64,000 nt of DNA, taken from assembly GCA_963971285.1 (NCBI GenBank), contig OZ020255.1, forward strand, positions 1,178,001-1,242,000, read 5' to 3'. This DNA comes from Astropecten irregularis. Lineage: Eukaryota > Echinodermata > Asteroidea > Paxillosida > Astropectinidae. The position numbers were made by a program, and so were the translations under genes. This document shows positions 1-11,181 of the stretch, piece after piece; position 1 is the stretch's first letter, and every line of letters begins with the position of its first letter. Under the pieces are notes generated by a model. It did not search any database. It saw only the letters and a program-made list of their open reading frames with translations, and was not told the origin of the DNA.

Positions 1-902
<902 letters not shown>

Positions 903-1140
903 GCCAATTTCATAGATCTGCTTAAGCACAAAAATTGCTTAAGCATCTAAATTTTTTTCTTGATCAAACAGGATTACCAAACAAATTTTCATGTGATATT
1001 TACTGCTTTTGACTTGTATTCAGGCATTGTTTGCTGAGCATAACATTCACAAGGAGTTTTGGCAGGCATACTGAAATATTCACCAGGGTTTTTGGCGCTT
1101 AAGCAAATTTTGGTGCTAAGCAGCTCTATGAAATTGGCCC
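903..1140. mobile_element. GGCCAATTTCATAGAGCTGC-type TIR element beside ERCC3 exon 8
   Basis: GCCAATTTCATAGATCTGCT to AGCAGCTCTATGAAATTGGC, 238 bp. It ends 21 bp from the donor side of exon 8. Other copies: 25857-26088, 29630-29861, 37084-37475 (two, overlapping). Confidence 0.75.
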
Positions 1141-1161
1141 TGTTCACGCTCATACATGTAC

Positions 1162-4100
1162 CTGAGATCTGGGTTGTGAGTGTCGTTCCGGAAATCGTAC
1201 TCAGCCAGAAGTGGGTACTCCAGCTCAATGCAACTGTAGAAAGAAACAGAGCAAAGCTTTGTGATGCAAAACGACAGTAGGGGTAAGAAAAGGATTGAAT
1301 ATTGCCTTAATAATCTGAGGTTATTTGTAAATGAGGACTGAGACCAATTGTATTTATATGTGACACCATTGCACATTTGTACATCTGACAAATGTGCAAT
1401 GGGCCGGCCATTGCATGCTCACAAGCCTTTAGTTTGCCGGCGTCAAAATTGAAGGTAAGTAACGGGTGATGACTTGAGATGTGTATTTTCAATGGAAAGG
1501 ATCTTTGTGTGTGATTCATCATGATATGTGGCCGTTGCATGCTTGAACATCAGCCAAACATGCAATGGGAAGGCTATTACATGACTGATGGCCAAAACTA
1601 TTATGGTACTTGATTAAAGACACACGATGCCAATTAAATGACACGGATCTGTGTGAACAAGCTATGGAAGTATGTATAACAATATGTGTCATGCTTGGAC
1701 ATCTGCCAAATGTCAAATGGGCAAGCTATTACATGACTGAAGGCCAAAACTATTTAGGTAATGATGATTACAAACACACATTGGCTATTAAATGACACAG
1801 ATCTGTGTGAACAAGCTATGAAAGTATAACAATATGTATAACAATAGCCTATGTGGCATGCTTGGACATCTGCCAAACGTGGAATGGGCAAGCTATTGCA
1901 TGCCCAAGGGTCTTTGGATCACAGGAACAAAAAGAAAGCAGTAATGCTGAAGACTTGTCATGCCTATTAAACCGAGCAAACAACAGAGTTCTGCCTCGAA
2001 CTGGGCCAAATTTCATGGAATCCGTTACGGCCTATTTTTGTGCTTATGGGCACTACTACACGTGAAATCTACATGTATTTCATGGAATCTGTAAAAGACT
2101 TTCGGTTAGCAGAGGATTTCAAGGGTAACCGTGATTATTTTCTGCTCACGCGCTGTCATATGCATTCTGCACAAATTCTTTGCTTACCGAAACCAGGTTA
2201 CCAAAAAGAAAACTCTCCTGTGAAATACGCTAACTGTAAGCAACAAAAATCTGCTACCATAAGTGACAAATTTTTGCTAACGGTAACGGATTCCATGAAA
2301 GTGGGCCCTGGCCTTACCGTCTCTGAAGGTTTTCTATTTCCTCTTGCTTGACTTCAAACGACACCGTCTGCAACTCTTCACCTTCTTCATCTTCCCGGTC
2401 AATCTTCTCGTAGAAGTCGAAGATGTCCGAGGGAATTTCGGCCTTGGTGCTCCCGTTCTGATCGGCGCCTTCTTGATCGGTGGATGGACCTGCGGCGCTG
2501 GACGAGGCTGAACTTGGCTGATTGAGCTAAAACAAAAAAGTAATTGAAAGGTGAACAAAGAAAAACTGGAGCAGGATTTGAACCGGGGACCTCCTGAACA
2601 CCATACAGGCGCTCTACCAACTGAGCTATCCAGCCCTACGTTGATGGTGTCCCTAATAGTCAATAATCTTTATTCGTTTGGCAGTCACAAGCCATGAAAC
2701 CATGCACATACTGTTATATCCCAGGGATCATTTTATCGATACACGCAGCAAGCTGCAACCTGGGAACGGTACATGGGGGATCACTCAAATAGGATACAGC
2801 TTTTTAATCAATATAATCATCAACTAACCACAAGGGAAACTGACTGAATTTTTAAGTCATTGAAAAGTGAACAAAGAAAAATTTCCTGGAGCAGGATTCG
2901 AACAGGCGACCTACTGAATACTATACAGGCACTGTACCAACTGAGCTATGCAGCCCTACGTTAGTGGTGTCCCCAATAGTCAATTATTTTGGTTCAAAAA
3001 ACAAAAAAGAAAAGAAACAGATGTGGTTCCATCGATGAAGACCAGTTTCTGTCCGCACCGTGTGCCTACCTTCAAGGCCGACTGACCAGACACTTTGGAC
3101 ACCAGAAAGCCTTCCTCTCTACCCTGCCCATCTTCATCCACGTCTTCACTGAGCCGACACCGCTGTACCACTTCATCTTTCAGTAGCCTCTGTAGCACAT
3201 CCTGAAAACAAAACAAAATTGGTGGTGAACAAACAAAAATTGATGGGAGGTAGATTCGAACCTGGGACTGACAGAATACCACACTTTGTCTAATCCAGCA
3301 AGTACATGAAATGATAAACCTGTGCAAATTTGAGCTCAATCAGACATCAGAGTCACAAGAAAATAGCAAAAACCCGACTCACACTTTCTTATAAGACATA
3401 AAGAAGGATTTTTGGTCTCGCAAAATATCAAAAATGTTTTTGGTGTTTGGTTGTACTCTTTCTGGATAAATATAAAACTTTTCTGACGGAAATATATTAA
3501 TGATATGTTTCTACCAGCACCATCTTCATACCCTGAAAGTTATACGTAAGTCTGTGAACATTTCTGTTTTGGTTTGCTACCAATGTTGTACATGGCCTTT
3601 AAAAATCCAAGATGGCTGCCATTTTCAAGATGGCTGCCATTTTGTCCATAATAACACAGCTTTTAATATTCCATTTACAATCTGACAATGGGATGACGTG
3701 ATCCAAACTAATAAATGTGAATAATTCTTATGAATATTCATAATGAGAGTACTGAAATGTTTTGTTTCCATGGCAGCCATGAGCAACGCATCAGTGAAAA
3801 AAAGAGAAAACCGCCAAAACTAGCGTCAGAATGTGTCGGGTACATGCTAGGTCTGATGGTTTTATAAGTATTCGGCAAGACTTACTGGGTGCGTGCTCTC
3901 CACAAAGTACCGGTTGTGCTTTAGAACCAACTTCAGCTTACCATAGCTCAATGTACACAGCTGTCAATAAACAACAAACAAACCAAAAGGGATAAATCAA
4001 TAGTAAATGGGTATGTTGAGACAGTGTTTTAAATTCGCTAAAACCAATGTTTTATCCCGATCAGTTTTAACAAATTGTGTTTGGACGCTCTAAAATGGTT

Positions 4101-7100
4101 ATATATTTAAAACTGATCAGTTTTATCTGCCGCTAAAACCCTGAAGTCATAACTGCTCGGAAAGAGGGTTTACTGCTAAAATGCTGTTGGGACAGAGTAA
4201 CTTTACGACATCCCGTTTCAGTGCAGCAAAGCCTGGCAGCTGGGGCCGATTTCATAAAACTTACGACGTGTCGCAGAGTTAAGACGCATCCTTACTCTAT
4301 GGATTCATCACATCTATGCAACGCGCCGCAACCACGATGCGTTGCAAATCGAAATGCGACGCGTCACAGAGCTTTATGAAATCGGCCCCTGGTTTTTAAT
4401 ACATAACACCTGTTGTGGCCTGCTTGTTTATATTCAGCACACAGATCAATCAGCATACTTTACTTTATAACTAGAAGTCCGTAAGGGGTCAAGGCACAAT
4501 GCGTGACCTCTTAAAACCAAAAATAAAACCGATCAGTTTTAACTGCAAACAGTAAAACGTTGTATGGAAGCACCCACAATCTGAAGATTGACCACAGACT
4601 TTGAATTCAACACGCCAGACCACTCAACCACAGCACCAACAGATTGACCACACGACCTTGAGTATGACACACACCAGACCTCTCGGCCAGAGCTGCACCC
4701 CTCACCAATGGGACTAGGTGCTCATGACAGAGTCAAGATGATTACCCAGACATACCTTAATGAACTCGATGATGCCGTCCGGTATGGATGTCTTGCTGAG
4801 CCGTCGGAGATACTCAATGATGTCGCTAGTCTGAAGCCCGACGGACACGGCCGCGTAGAGAGAGTAAGCCGTCAGCTTGTACTCATGGATATGCTCCGGC
4901 CGGCAGACGGGCTCAGAGATGGCAATCAGGAAGTCGTGGGCGTGCTTGTAAACAGGGGAGAAAGACTCCAAGAAGATATGGCCGTCTGGGGCCTGTGAGG
5001 GGTGGGACAAAGATTAGCTGAAGATTAGTTCCGATCTTGTTCCTTAGAAAAACTTTTGGCAAACCATTCCACTCCATTAAAACCCCAACAGCCCCAAATC
5101 CCTCAAACTCCAACAGACAATTCTGTTGAATTTTGGCTTGTTTGGTAACAAACAGTAAGGACCTGTTGTTGGGCTTTGTTCGATTCAGTACCAAAGGTCC
5201 AGGAGTACAATGTTTCATTCTGACAGGTTTGGGGAAGTAAGGAATGAGACCTGTAGAAACAAGTGTTGGAGTTTGTGGCAGTGCACTGGCATTTTGTTTG
5301 TGGGTAAGGCTACCCAGCCATGGCCTGTACAGTTGCACAGGAAGTTGTGGTGGTGCACTTGTGTGATGAAAGGCACTGTGGCATTTTGTTGAAAGGCATT
5401 GTGCCATTTTGTGTGGTTTGGGACAGTTGGTCTACAGCCACGCACGAAGGCATAGACACATCCATACCAAGTTAATCAAACTCCAACAGCTGGAATTTGT
5501 CAGGTTCAGTACCAATCCCTACCAAACCTGAGACCAAATGTTGAAGTATGTTTGGTTCAGTATGCTTCCTAGTACAAGGGCCTAGGGGGGTTAAGGTTTT
5601 AAAGGTATAATACATGATCAGTAATGGTCACAGAACAGTACCCACTGATCCAGCATACATGTACATGAAATAATACGTCTGTGAAATTTTAAGCTAAATT
5701 GGACAACTGAATCCTGAGAAAATAGCGAAGTATCAACCTGTTTTTTTCTCATAAAACATAAAGAAGTTCAAGCCTAAACCCCTTGTTCACATTTCCAGTA
5801 AATTGCGATGCAAAGCTAAATATGTGACCCAACAATTAATACTTGAGCTGTTTTTTGCTATCAAAGAAATCCGCTTGGCTTCACAAAGTTTGCATGGAGT
5901 GTGAACCTGAGACCACTGGGTCCAAAGTCAATGTCACCTACCAGCCATAGTGGCCTGGATTTGTGGTCCAGCTTCAACTCCAGGAGTTTCCTGTAATCTT
6001 TGGCACCAAACTCATCTTCCTCGGATGTTTTCTCCTCTACGTGTCGCAGCGCACTCTCCGGTAGCTCCGTACTACCTGAATGTTGGTGTTGTTTCGAATT
6101 TTAAAGGTATATTACATGATGGGTAAAGGTCACAGAACAGTAATCACACTTTGTCTGATCCAGCATGTACATGAAATAATAAACCTGTGAACATTTGAGC
6201 TCAATTGGCCATCTGAGTCACAAGAAAACAGCAAACATACATCAATTTTTCTCATAAAACATACAGAATGGTTTTGATCTTACACAAGATCAAAACTGCT
6301 TTCGGCTGTTGTTTGACTAATTTCTGGAAAAAAAAAAAACAAATTCGGACAGAATAATTTTAACGGTATGTTTCTACCAGCACTATCTTCATACCTTGAA
6401 AGTTATACGTAAATCAGTGAACATTTTTAATAGTGTATACAAACAAAATGCTCTGCTATGTGCAGTGAAGGTTAAGAAAGATTTGAGGCTTTGTATGGTG
6501 ATAATTGATATGTGGATCGGTTTGCAGAAACACCATGTAAGCATCATTCGGACTTTCCCTTTTCTACATTATTCCCACTTTTCGTAAGGTCTCAACGTTT
6601 CGACTAGCCTGCTCTAGTCCTCATCAGCACTCCTGATGGACTCCAGAGCGAGCTAGGCGAAACGTTGAGACCTTACGAGTAGGGCTGTGCATTCACGGGT
6701 AATTTTGGACCCGAGTACCCTTTGCCCAAACGGGCGGGTACCCGGGTACCCGCGATATAATATAAAACATAAGAAATTAAGAACCCGGAAGTATGTTGCG
6801 TAATGGCCGTTGGTGAGTACCGTATCGGGGCTCCGAGCCAGGCGTGCTAAAAAATTACCAGACCTTCCCCCAAACACCCCGACCTTTAGCGGATTTCGGC
6901 TTTTTTTAGGGGTGCCGAATTTTAGTTTACGCTATTTCTACCGACATGACAGGCCAAGCAAAAGTTAGCGTGATCTTTTTTCCGACATCGAACACCGACA
7001 TCAAACACGATGTATGCATCGTCAGGGTTGTTATTTCGTTGCGTGTTCCCCGTAAAATATTCTGACCACCCCGTAAATCGCATTTTCCTGATCAGCTAAA

Positions 7101-8961
7101 TCTTACTTGAATTTCAGTCGGTAATTTTGTCCAGTTGGCCAATTAGAAGAAACACACATTTCACGTACATGTGCTAGATCTTAAGAAATAACGTGAGAAA
7201 AATTCCTAGGGCGACAAACGCATTATTAAGACGTAATCACGATGCATTGTGCACATGGTCAGCATGGTAATCCCGAATGTTCCATGACTGGTATCCGCCC
7301 CACACACGGCAACGCGTAATAGCCACGGTGTCAAAACAACGTGCACCAGTCTCGACCACGTGTGGGCAGGAAGACTGCATACTGTGTAAACACCGTACGT
7401 ACTGTGTGTGTGCACGGTGTGGGCTCGGTTGGTTCCGATGGTCTGCCGTACGCGGTAGGATTTTTGGTCGGTACATGTATGCCTACATCGCGGCCGGGGT
7501 GCGTCGCGTTGTCGGGTACCGTAGATCGCGGCCGGACTGCGTCGATAATTGTGGCTCGCTGCCGGCTTCGGTACAGATTTGCGGTAAATAATCTGCTTTT
7601 GACATTGCAAAAAACTACAAATTTTGCAGGTCAGTGATGTATTATATGAAAAGGGGCATGGTTGTTATTTTTTTACGGGTAATAGAATCGAAAAAATGGA
7701 GCCGGGTACTCGATGGTTTCGGTCGGGTTTCGAGTACCCGGGTAGAACGCACAGCCCTACTTACGAGAAGTGCGAACGATATAGAAGTGCAAAAGTATGA
7801 ACGATTCTTACATGGTGTTTCAACAAACCGATCCACATAGCAGTGAAGGTTATTAGAACATTGGTGTAAATACGGTATCACCTCGATCCAATACGAGAGA
7901 AGACACTTCACAGCAATACCAAACTCACATTTGTTTGATATCCATTTTGATGTCAGCAAGCTAAGGGTTGGGAAAGTTGGCAGGGTTTTGAGATTTTAAG
8001 GGAAGTTATTTAAGGGGAGTCAGCGACACAAAGAAAGGTATGAAAAAAGCAGGCAACGGAACTTTAACGACACACACAGACTAAACTGCCAATTCGGGGG
8101 AAAATGACTGGCATCATTCCGGGATGTGTCCTTACCATCGGGTCCTTGTGAATCCTCGTCCTGGCCTAGGTCCACCACCTTGGCACGCTTAGTACCTTTC
8201 CCTTTCTGGCCATCTGTGGGGAACGTTGGATTCGGGGAGATAAAAGATACGTGATTTTTATTAAGATTTTAAGAAGAAAATTAAGAAAAAGTATTTCTTA
8301 TGTGTTTTGTTGTTTCAACGGAACACCGGAACATAAATCGTTCACGGAGTCTGATCGATTCGGTCAGAATTGAGTCTTCCGACTGTTCTGACTCAGCCCT
8401 AGTGTATAATACTCAATTACTCACGGAGGCACCGTGGATTGAATACAAAACATCACAATGGACACAAAATGGGGTTGGGTCGGGATTTCCTGTTTTACGT
8501 CAACAAAAAGTTAGAAACAAAACCAGGCTACCTCCAGCACCTTCGACTTTTACCAACTCACAACTACCACAAAGAACCATGGAGAAATATGAAAGAACAT
8601 GGACTCATTCAATCAAATTTCATGGAGCTAACAGAAGACGGTCAGAATTTCACGACAACGTTAGCACAATCGATGGAATAGGCCTATAACCAATTGATGC
8701 AAATACACTGATCCAGTAGGCCACCTCCCTTGACAAAATCATGAAAATGTTGGAAAGAATTCCACTGACCGTACTGACGGCCATTACAGAAAAGTTTGTG
8801 CACACTGCAGTCTGCACTGGCACAAACGGGCACAAAAACACAAGTCAACTCAAGCAAGTGATGGCCGTCAGTGGAATTCGTCCTTCGTTATTTACACACA
8901 TATTCCTCCTCAGAACGTTAAGAGAGTTCCTACCGCCGTTTAGCCGATCCCTTTTCCCCAT
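1162..8961 (-). CDS. ERCC3: ERCC3/XPB, TFIIH DNA translocase subunit, N-terminal 8 exons (gene runs off the left edge)
   Basis: XPB is the 3'-5' DNA translocase of TFIIH, used in nuclear transcription initiation and nucleotide excision repair. Eight exons can be read with GT-AG borders and matching phases: 8934-8961 (start, MGKRDR as in vertebrates), 8136-8213, 5942-6075, 4756-4992, 3886-3960, 3070-3201, 2318-2526 and 1162-1233. They give about 321 residues. Recognised blocks are GAKDYR...SRPLWL (exon 3), [19 protein letters not shown] and [16 protein letters not shown] (exon 4), [17 protein letters not shown] (exon 5, damage-recognition region), [13 protein letters not shown] and TVSFEVKQ (exon 7), and [14 protein letters not shown] (exon 8). 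This is the N-terminal domain; the helicase motifs are not in the window, because exon 8 ends in an open phase-2 donor at 1161. No break is seen. Exons 1-2 (basic, then acidic) are the least conserved and rest on splice fit plus the MGKRDR start. Confidence 0.95.
1380..1910. repeat. Degenerate tandem repeat, period about 150-170 bp
   Basis: CATGCTTGGACATCTGCCAA-like starts at about 1538, 1690 and 1857, with GGGCAAGCTATTACATGACT following. About three copies in the ERCC3 intron. Confidence 0.7.
2003..2308. mobile_element. TIR element next to the ERCC3 exon 7 donor
   Basis: GGGCCAAATTTCATGGAATC at the left, GGATTCCATGAAAGTGGGCC at the right, 306 bp. Exon 7 ends at 2318, so only the first nine bases of the intron separate them. 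Confidence 0.7.
2529..2638 (-). repeat. tRNA-derived SINE whose tail abuts ERCC3 exon 7
   Basis: Minus strand: TAGCTCAGTTGGTAGAGC (A box, 2611-2628) and GGTTCAAATCC (B box, 2574-2584), then TTTTTCTTTGTTCACC. The T-rich body runs straight into the acceptor TTTTAG of exon 7 at 2527. Stems do not make a canonical tRNA. Confidence 0.8.
2823..2958 (-). repeat. tRNA-derived SINE, second copy
   Basis: TAGCTCAGTTGGTACAG and TTCGAATCC boxes, then the same TTTTTCTTTGTTCAC body and a longer tail (AGTTTCCCTTGTGG). Confidence 0.75.
3202..3270 (-). repeat. SINE 3' part abutting ERCC3 exon 6
   Basis: Minus strand GGTTCGAATC (3253-3262), then TTTTTGTTTGTTCACC and a T-rich tract ending in the acceptor TTTTCAG of exon 6. 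Confidence 0.6.
3272..3598 (+). mobile_element. Second TTAA family, 5'-truncated copy in ERCC3 intron
   Basis: Right end ATGTTGTACATGGCCT/TTAA. The right third is homologous to the other TTAA MITE (ACCAGCACCATCTTCATACC), the left part is not. Confidence 0.6.
4242..4389. mobile_element. Short foldback MITE (GGGGCCGATTTCATAAA)
   Basis: 148 bp; GGGGCCGATTTCATAAA to TTTATGAAATCGGCCCC, with CGACGCGTC/GACGTGTCGC arms. Confidence 0.75.
4390..5941. other. ERCC3 introns around exon 4, no other gene
   Basis: Apart from exon 4 (4756-4992) and the TTAA-family fragment at 5603-5775, only unique AT-rich sequence and CCAGACC-type simple repeats near 4560-4690. Confidence 0.5.
5603..5775 (+). mobile_element. 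Second TTAA family, left part only
   Basis: TTAA then AGGTATAATACATGATCAG; ends inside the element. Confidence 0.55.
6105..6430 (+). mobile_element. Second TTAA family, near-complete copy in ERCC3 intron
   Basis: TTAA then AGGTATATTACATGATGGG. The left end lies 25 bp from the acceptor of ERCC3 exon 3 (6075). Confidence 0.6.
6583..6679. repeat. Foldback repeat split by the hAT insertion
   Basis: CGTAAGGTCTCAACGTTTCG and its complement flank a short GC-rich middle. The outer arm bases (CACTTTTCGTAAG) find their partner only after the hAT element, at 7760 onward. Confidence 0.7.
6680..7759. mobile_element. Non-autonomous hAT-type element with 8 bp target duplication
   Basis: 1,080 bp with ends TAGGGCTGTGC...ACAGCCCTA and exact flanking CTTACGAG (6672-6679, 7760-7767). 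An 8 bp duplication and this terminus fit hAT. Longer imperfect inverted ends carry CGAGTACCC/GGGTACCCG motifs. No transposase is readable. It sits in ERCC3 intron 2 (6076-8135). Confidence 0.88.
8755..8880. mobile_element. GAATTCCACTGAC-type TIR element in ERCC3 intron 1
   Basis: AAAGAATTCCACTGACCG at the left and ATGGCCGTCAGTGGAATTCG at the right, about 125 bp; 54 bp from exon 1. Confidence 0.65.
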
Positions 8962-9033
8962 TTCCCGACCGTCAGTCAGTTACTTCTGCGCTGTTTAATT
9001 TCTATACACTGCTGTTAATGTTACTGACGGATA

Positions 9034-9075
9034 TTAGACATACACTGCGTCACACATGGCGAGCGCCATCTTGGA
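9034..9075 (-). promoter_or_regulatory. Possible ERCC3 5' leader: YY1-like site and short upstream ORF
   Basis: About 105 bp upstream of the ERCC3 start, the minus strand reads CCAAGATGGCGC, close to a YY1-type initiator motif. The ATG in it (first base 9069) opens an 11-codon frame that stops at 9034, before the main start at 8961. If transcription begins upstream of 9069, this would be an upstream ORF. The transcription start itself cannot be seen. Confidence 0.3.
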
Positions 9076-9282
9076 CTTCAGTATGGCTTACACCACAACC
9101 ACTGGGGGCACATTCGTAATGAATATGCATGATTACCACCCACGAATTCGAACAGCCACAACATGAATCTGCACAAAAAATGATCAAAAACCGCTTCACA
9201 TTGTGTCAAATATTAGAACAATAATGAGAAAAACAAAATATTGAAATATTTTTCGTTTTTAAATTGGCGAATGAGTAATTTT

Positions 9283-9536
9283 ACTAATCTGGATTCACGA
9301 AATGGAGCCGGAGCCTGAGCCTAAGGGCGTTTACGAAACTGAGGCTTAGGCTCAGGCTAGCTCTGACATCCATATCCTGAAAATATAGGCTGTGGTTTTT
9401 CATTGAAGCTGAAGCTCTGTTTCCCTTTTCTAACCAGAGAATCTAGTTCCGAACCGCAGCCAAAAGCCTCTATTTTTGATACCCAATATTTTTAGAATGG
9501 ATTCATGAAATAAAGCCGGAGCCTGAGCCTGACCCT
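9283..9536. mobile_element. GTTTACGAAACGGAGGCTC-type element, rearranged copy
   Basis: GGAGCCGGAGCCTGAGCC and GGGCGTTTACGAAACTGAGG blocks; a family with GGCTCAGGCTCAGG-rich ends, also at 15162, 25627, 29400 and 34520. Confidence 0.6.
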
Positions 9537-9924
9537 AAGTTCCCTGTGACTACGACCGGTATTACGTGTTTGCTGCCATCACGAGTTTGGAAATGGTTAG
9601 GTTTTCCTTTCAACGCACAATCTATTGATGCCAGTAATAATAATAGAACATCTGGGGCAATCAAGTAATATGCCAACGGCAAAATAAATCTGGAATCTTC
9701 AATATCCATTTTCTTTTCGATTTTGTTTTTCAGTATAACCATTAACTTTCAATTGGCAATTAGGGGAAAAAATATCCCTAAAAAATGCCAAATAAACTGC
9801 CGCCAAACTTTAGAAAATTATAGTAGGTCTACCTCCCCACTAACCAGAGGAATTGGGACACGTTTTTTCCTAATTTTCACCAGTACGCACAGATCAACAA
9901 AAGGTCGGCCAAGATTGAAATCAA

Positions 9925-10265
9925 AGGTAATATCATACTTTGGTTTTTTTTTGTCGAAGAAATGCATATTTATGGGCAAAAAATCAAGAAAGATACAGTA
10001 ACAGTCATCTGTGAAAATTTCAGTCTCGTACGGTGCCAACTTAAAAAAAAAAACAGTAAAAAGTTTTTAAAGTTAAAAAAAACCCCCAGTTTTTAAAGAC
10101 TTTTCACCATTATTTTTTATCTTTAAAAGATCAAAATTGTTTTTGGTAATTGGTTTTACTCTTTTCTTGATAAATACAGCACTCCATGCAGACAAATGAT
10201 TCAACTATCACCATCTTTATACCCTGTAAGTTATAGCAGATTTGTGTTTTAATATGATACGCCAA
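9925..10265 (+). mobile_element. TTAA MITE, degenerate
   Basis: AAAGGTAATATCATACTTTGG start and AATATGATACGCCAAAG end; interior decayed. Confidence 0.6.
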
Positions 10266-10678
10266 AGTACGTTTAGACAGAGTATGCAGATTTTTTGTGT
10301 GTGGTCATACTTTCTGAGTCAGGCATTCCGATAGCTAGCTGGACTTAATATAAATTACTTTTGAGATAACCCAGATATACCACAAGCTCACGCTCTGTCA
10401 AAAATTTCTTTCGGCTCACGGCCAAAATCTTTATTCAAATAGTTCAAAAGGTAAATGAAGGATATTTAAAGAAGTACAATTAAAGGCACGAAGTTATGTG
10501 ACGTATATAGGCACAATTGGGCTCTCCTATTGGAGATTTAAATTAGTAGAAAATCCAAAATATTGCGGAATCATTACACCTTGTAGCACAATCAACTTTG
10601 AAACACTAATGTTAACTTTGTCAGCACTGTCAATCATTATCAAACTTGTTTCACATTGTTGTCCAATAATATCTTTAA

Positions 10679-10978
10679 AGGTAATATCATACTTTGGTTT
10701 TTATCAAAGAAATACAGATTCATGTGCAAAAATATCAAGACAGATACAGTAACAGTCATCATTCTGTGAAAATGTCAGTCCCATACGGTGCCCACTTTTT
10801 GAGAAAACCGTTGAAAAACAGATTTTCGGTCGTTGTTTTACTAATCTCTGGATAAATACACCATTTCAGGCGGAACAATTTTAACGGTATGCTGTACCAC
10901 CACCATCTTTATACCCTATACGTTATACGTAAATCTGTGAACATTTCTGTTTTGGTTTCTTACCGTATGATACTACCT
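10679..10978 (+). mobile_element. TTAA MITE between ERCC3 and GT77 A
   Basis: 300 bp with TTAA at 10675-10678 and 10979-10982. It lies about 200 bp downstream of the GT77 A stop, possibly near its 3' end. Confidence 0.8.
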
Positions 10979-11181
10979 TTAATGAAAAAGATTTAATTAG
11001 CACAAAAACATGTTAAATATGAACAAATAAGCCACAGATACCTATAAAACGTGACAAGAAAATGAAAACGACAAGAAAAAGTTAAAAAAATATTACGAAA
11101 AACTGTTTAGCACAATGTTAGCATCAAATATTAGCATCACTGCCCTAAATAATTGAAAGACAAATGTTCATCTGACAGAAG

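Noticed and set aside
2563-2637. A possible tRNA gene on the minus strand
   Set aside because: A and B boxes are good but the stems do not fold as a standard tRNA, and the T-rich body is shared with other copies, so it is a SINE head.
7206-7640. Several overlapping frames of about 80-130 residues on both strands
   Set aside because: GC-rich interior of the non-autonomous hAT-type element; none resembles a transposase.
8300-8689. A 129-residue plus-strand open frame
   Set aside because: It lies within ERCC3 intron 1 on the other strand, has no recognised domain, and an overlapping frame of similar length exists.
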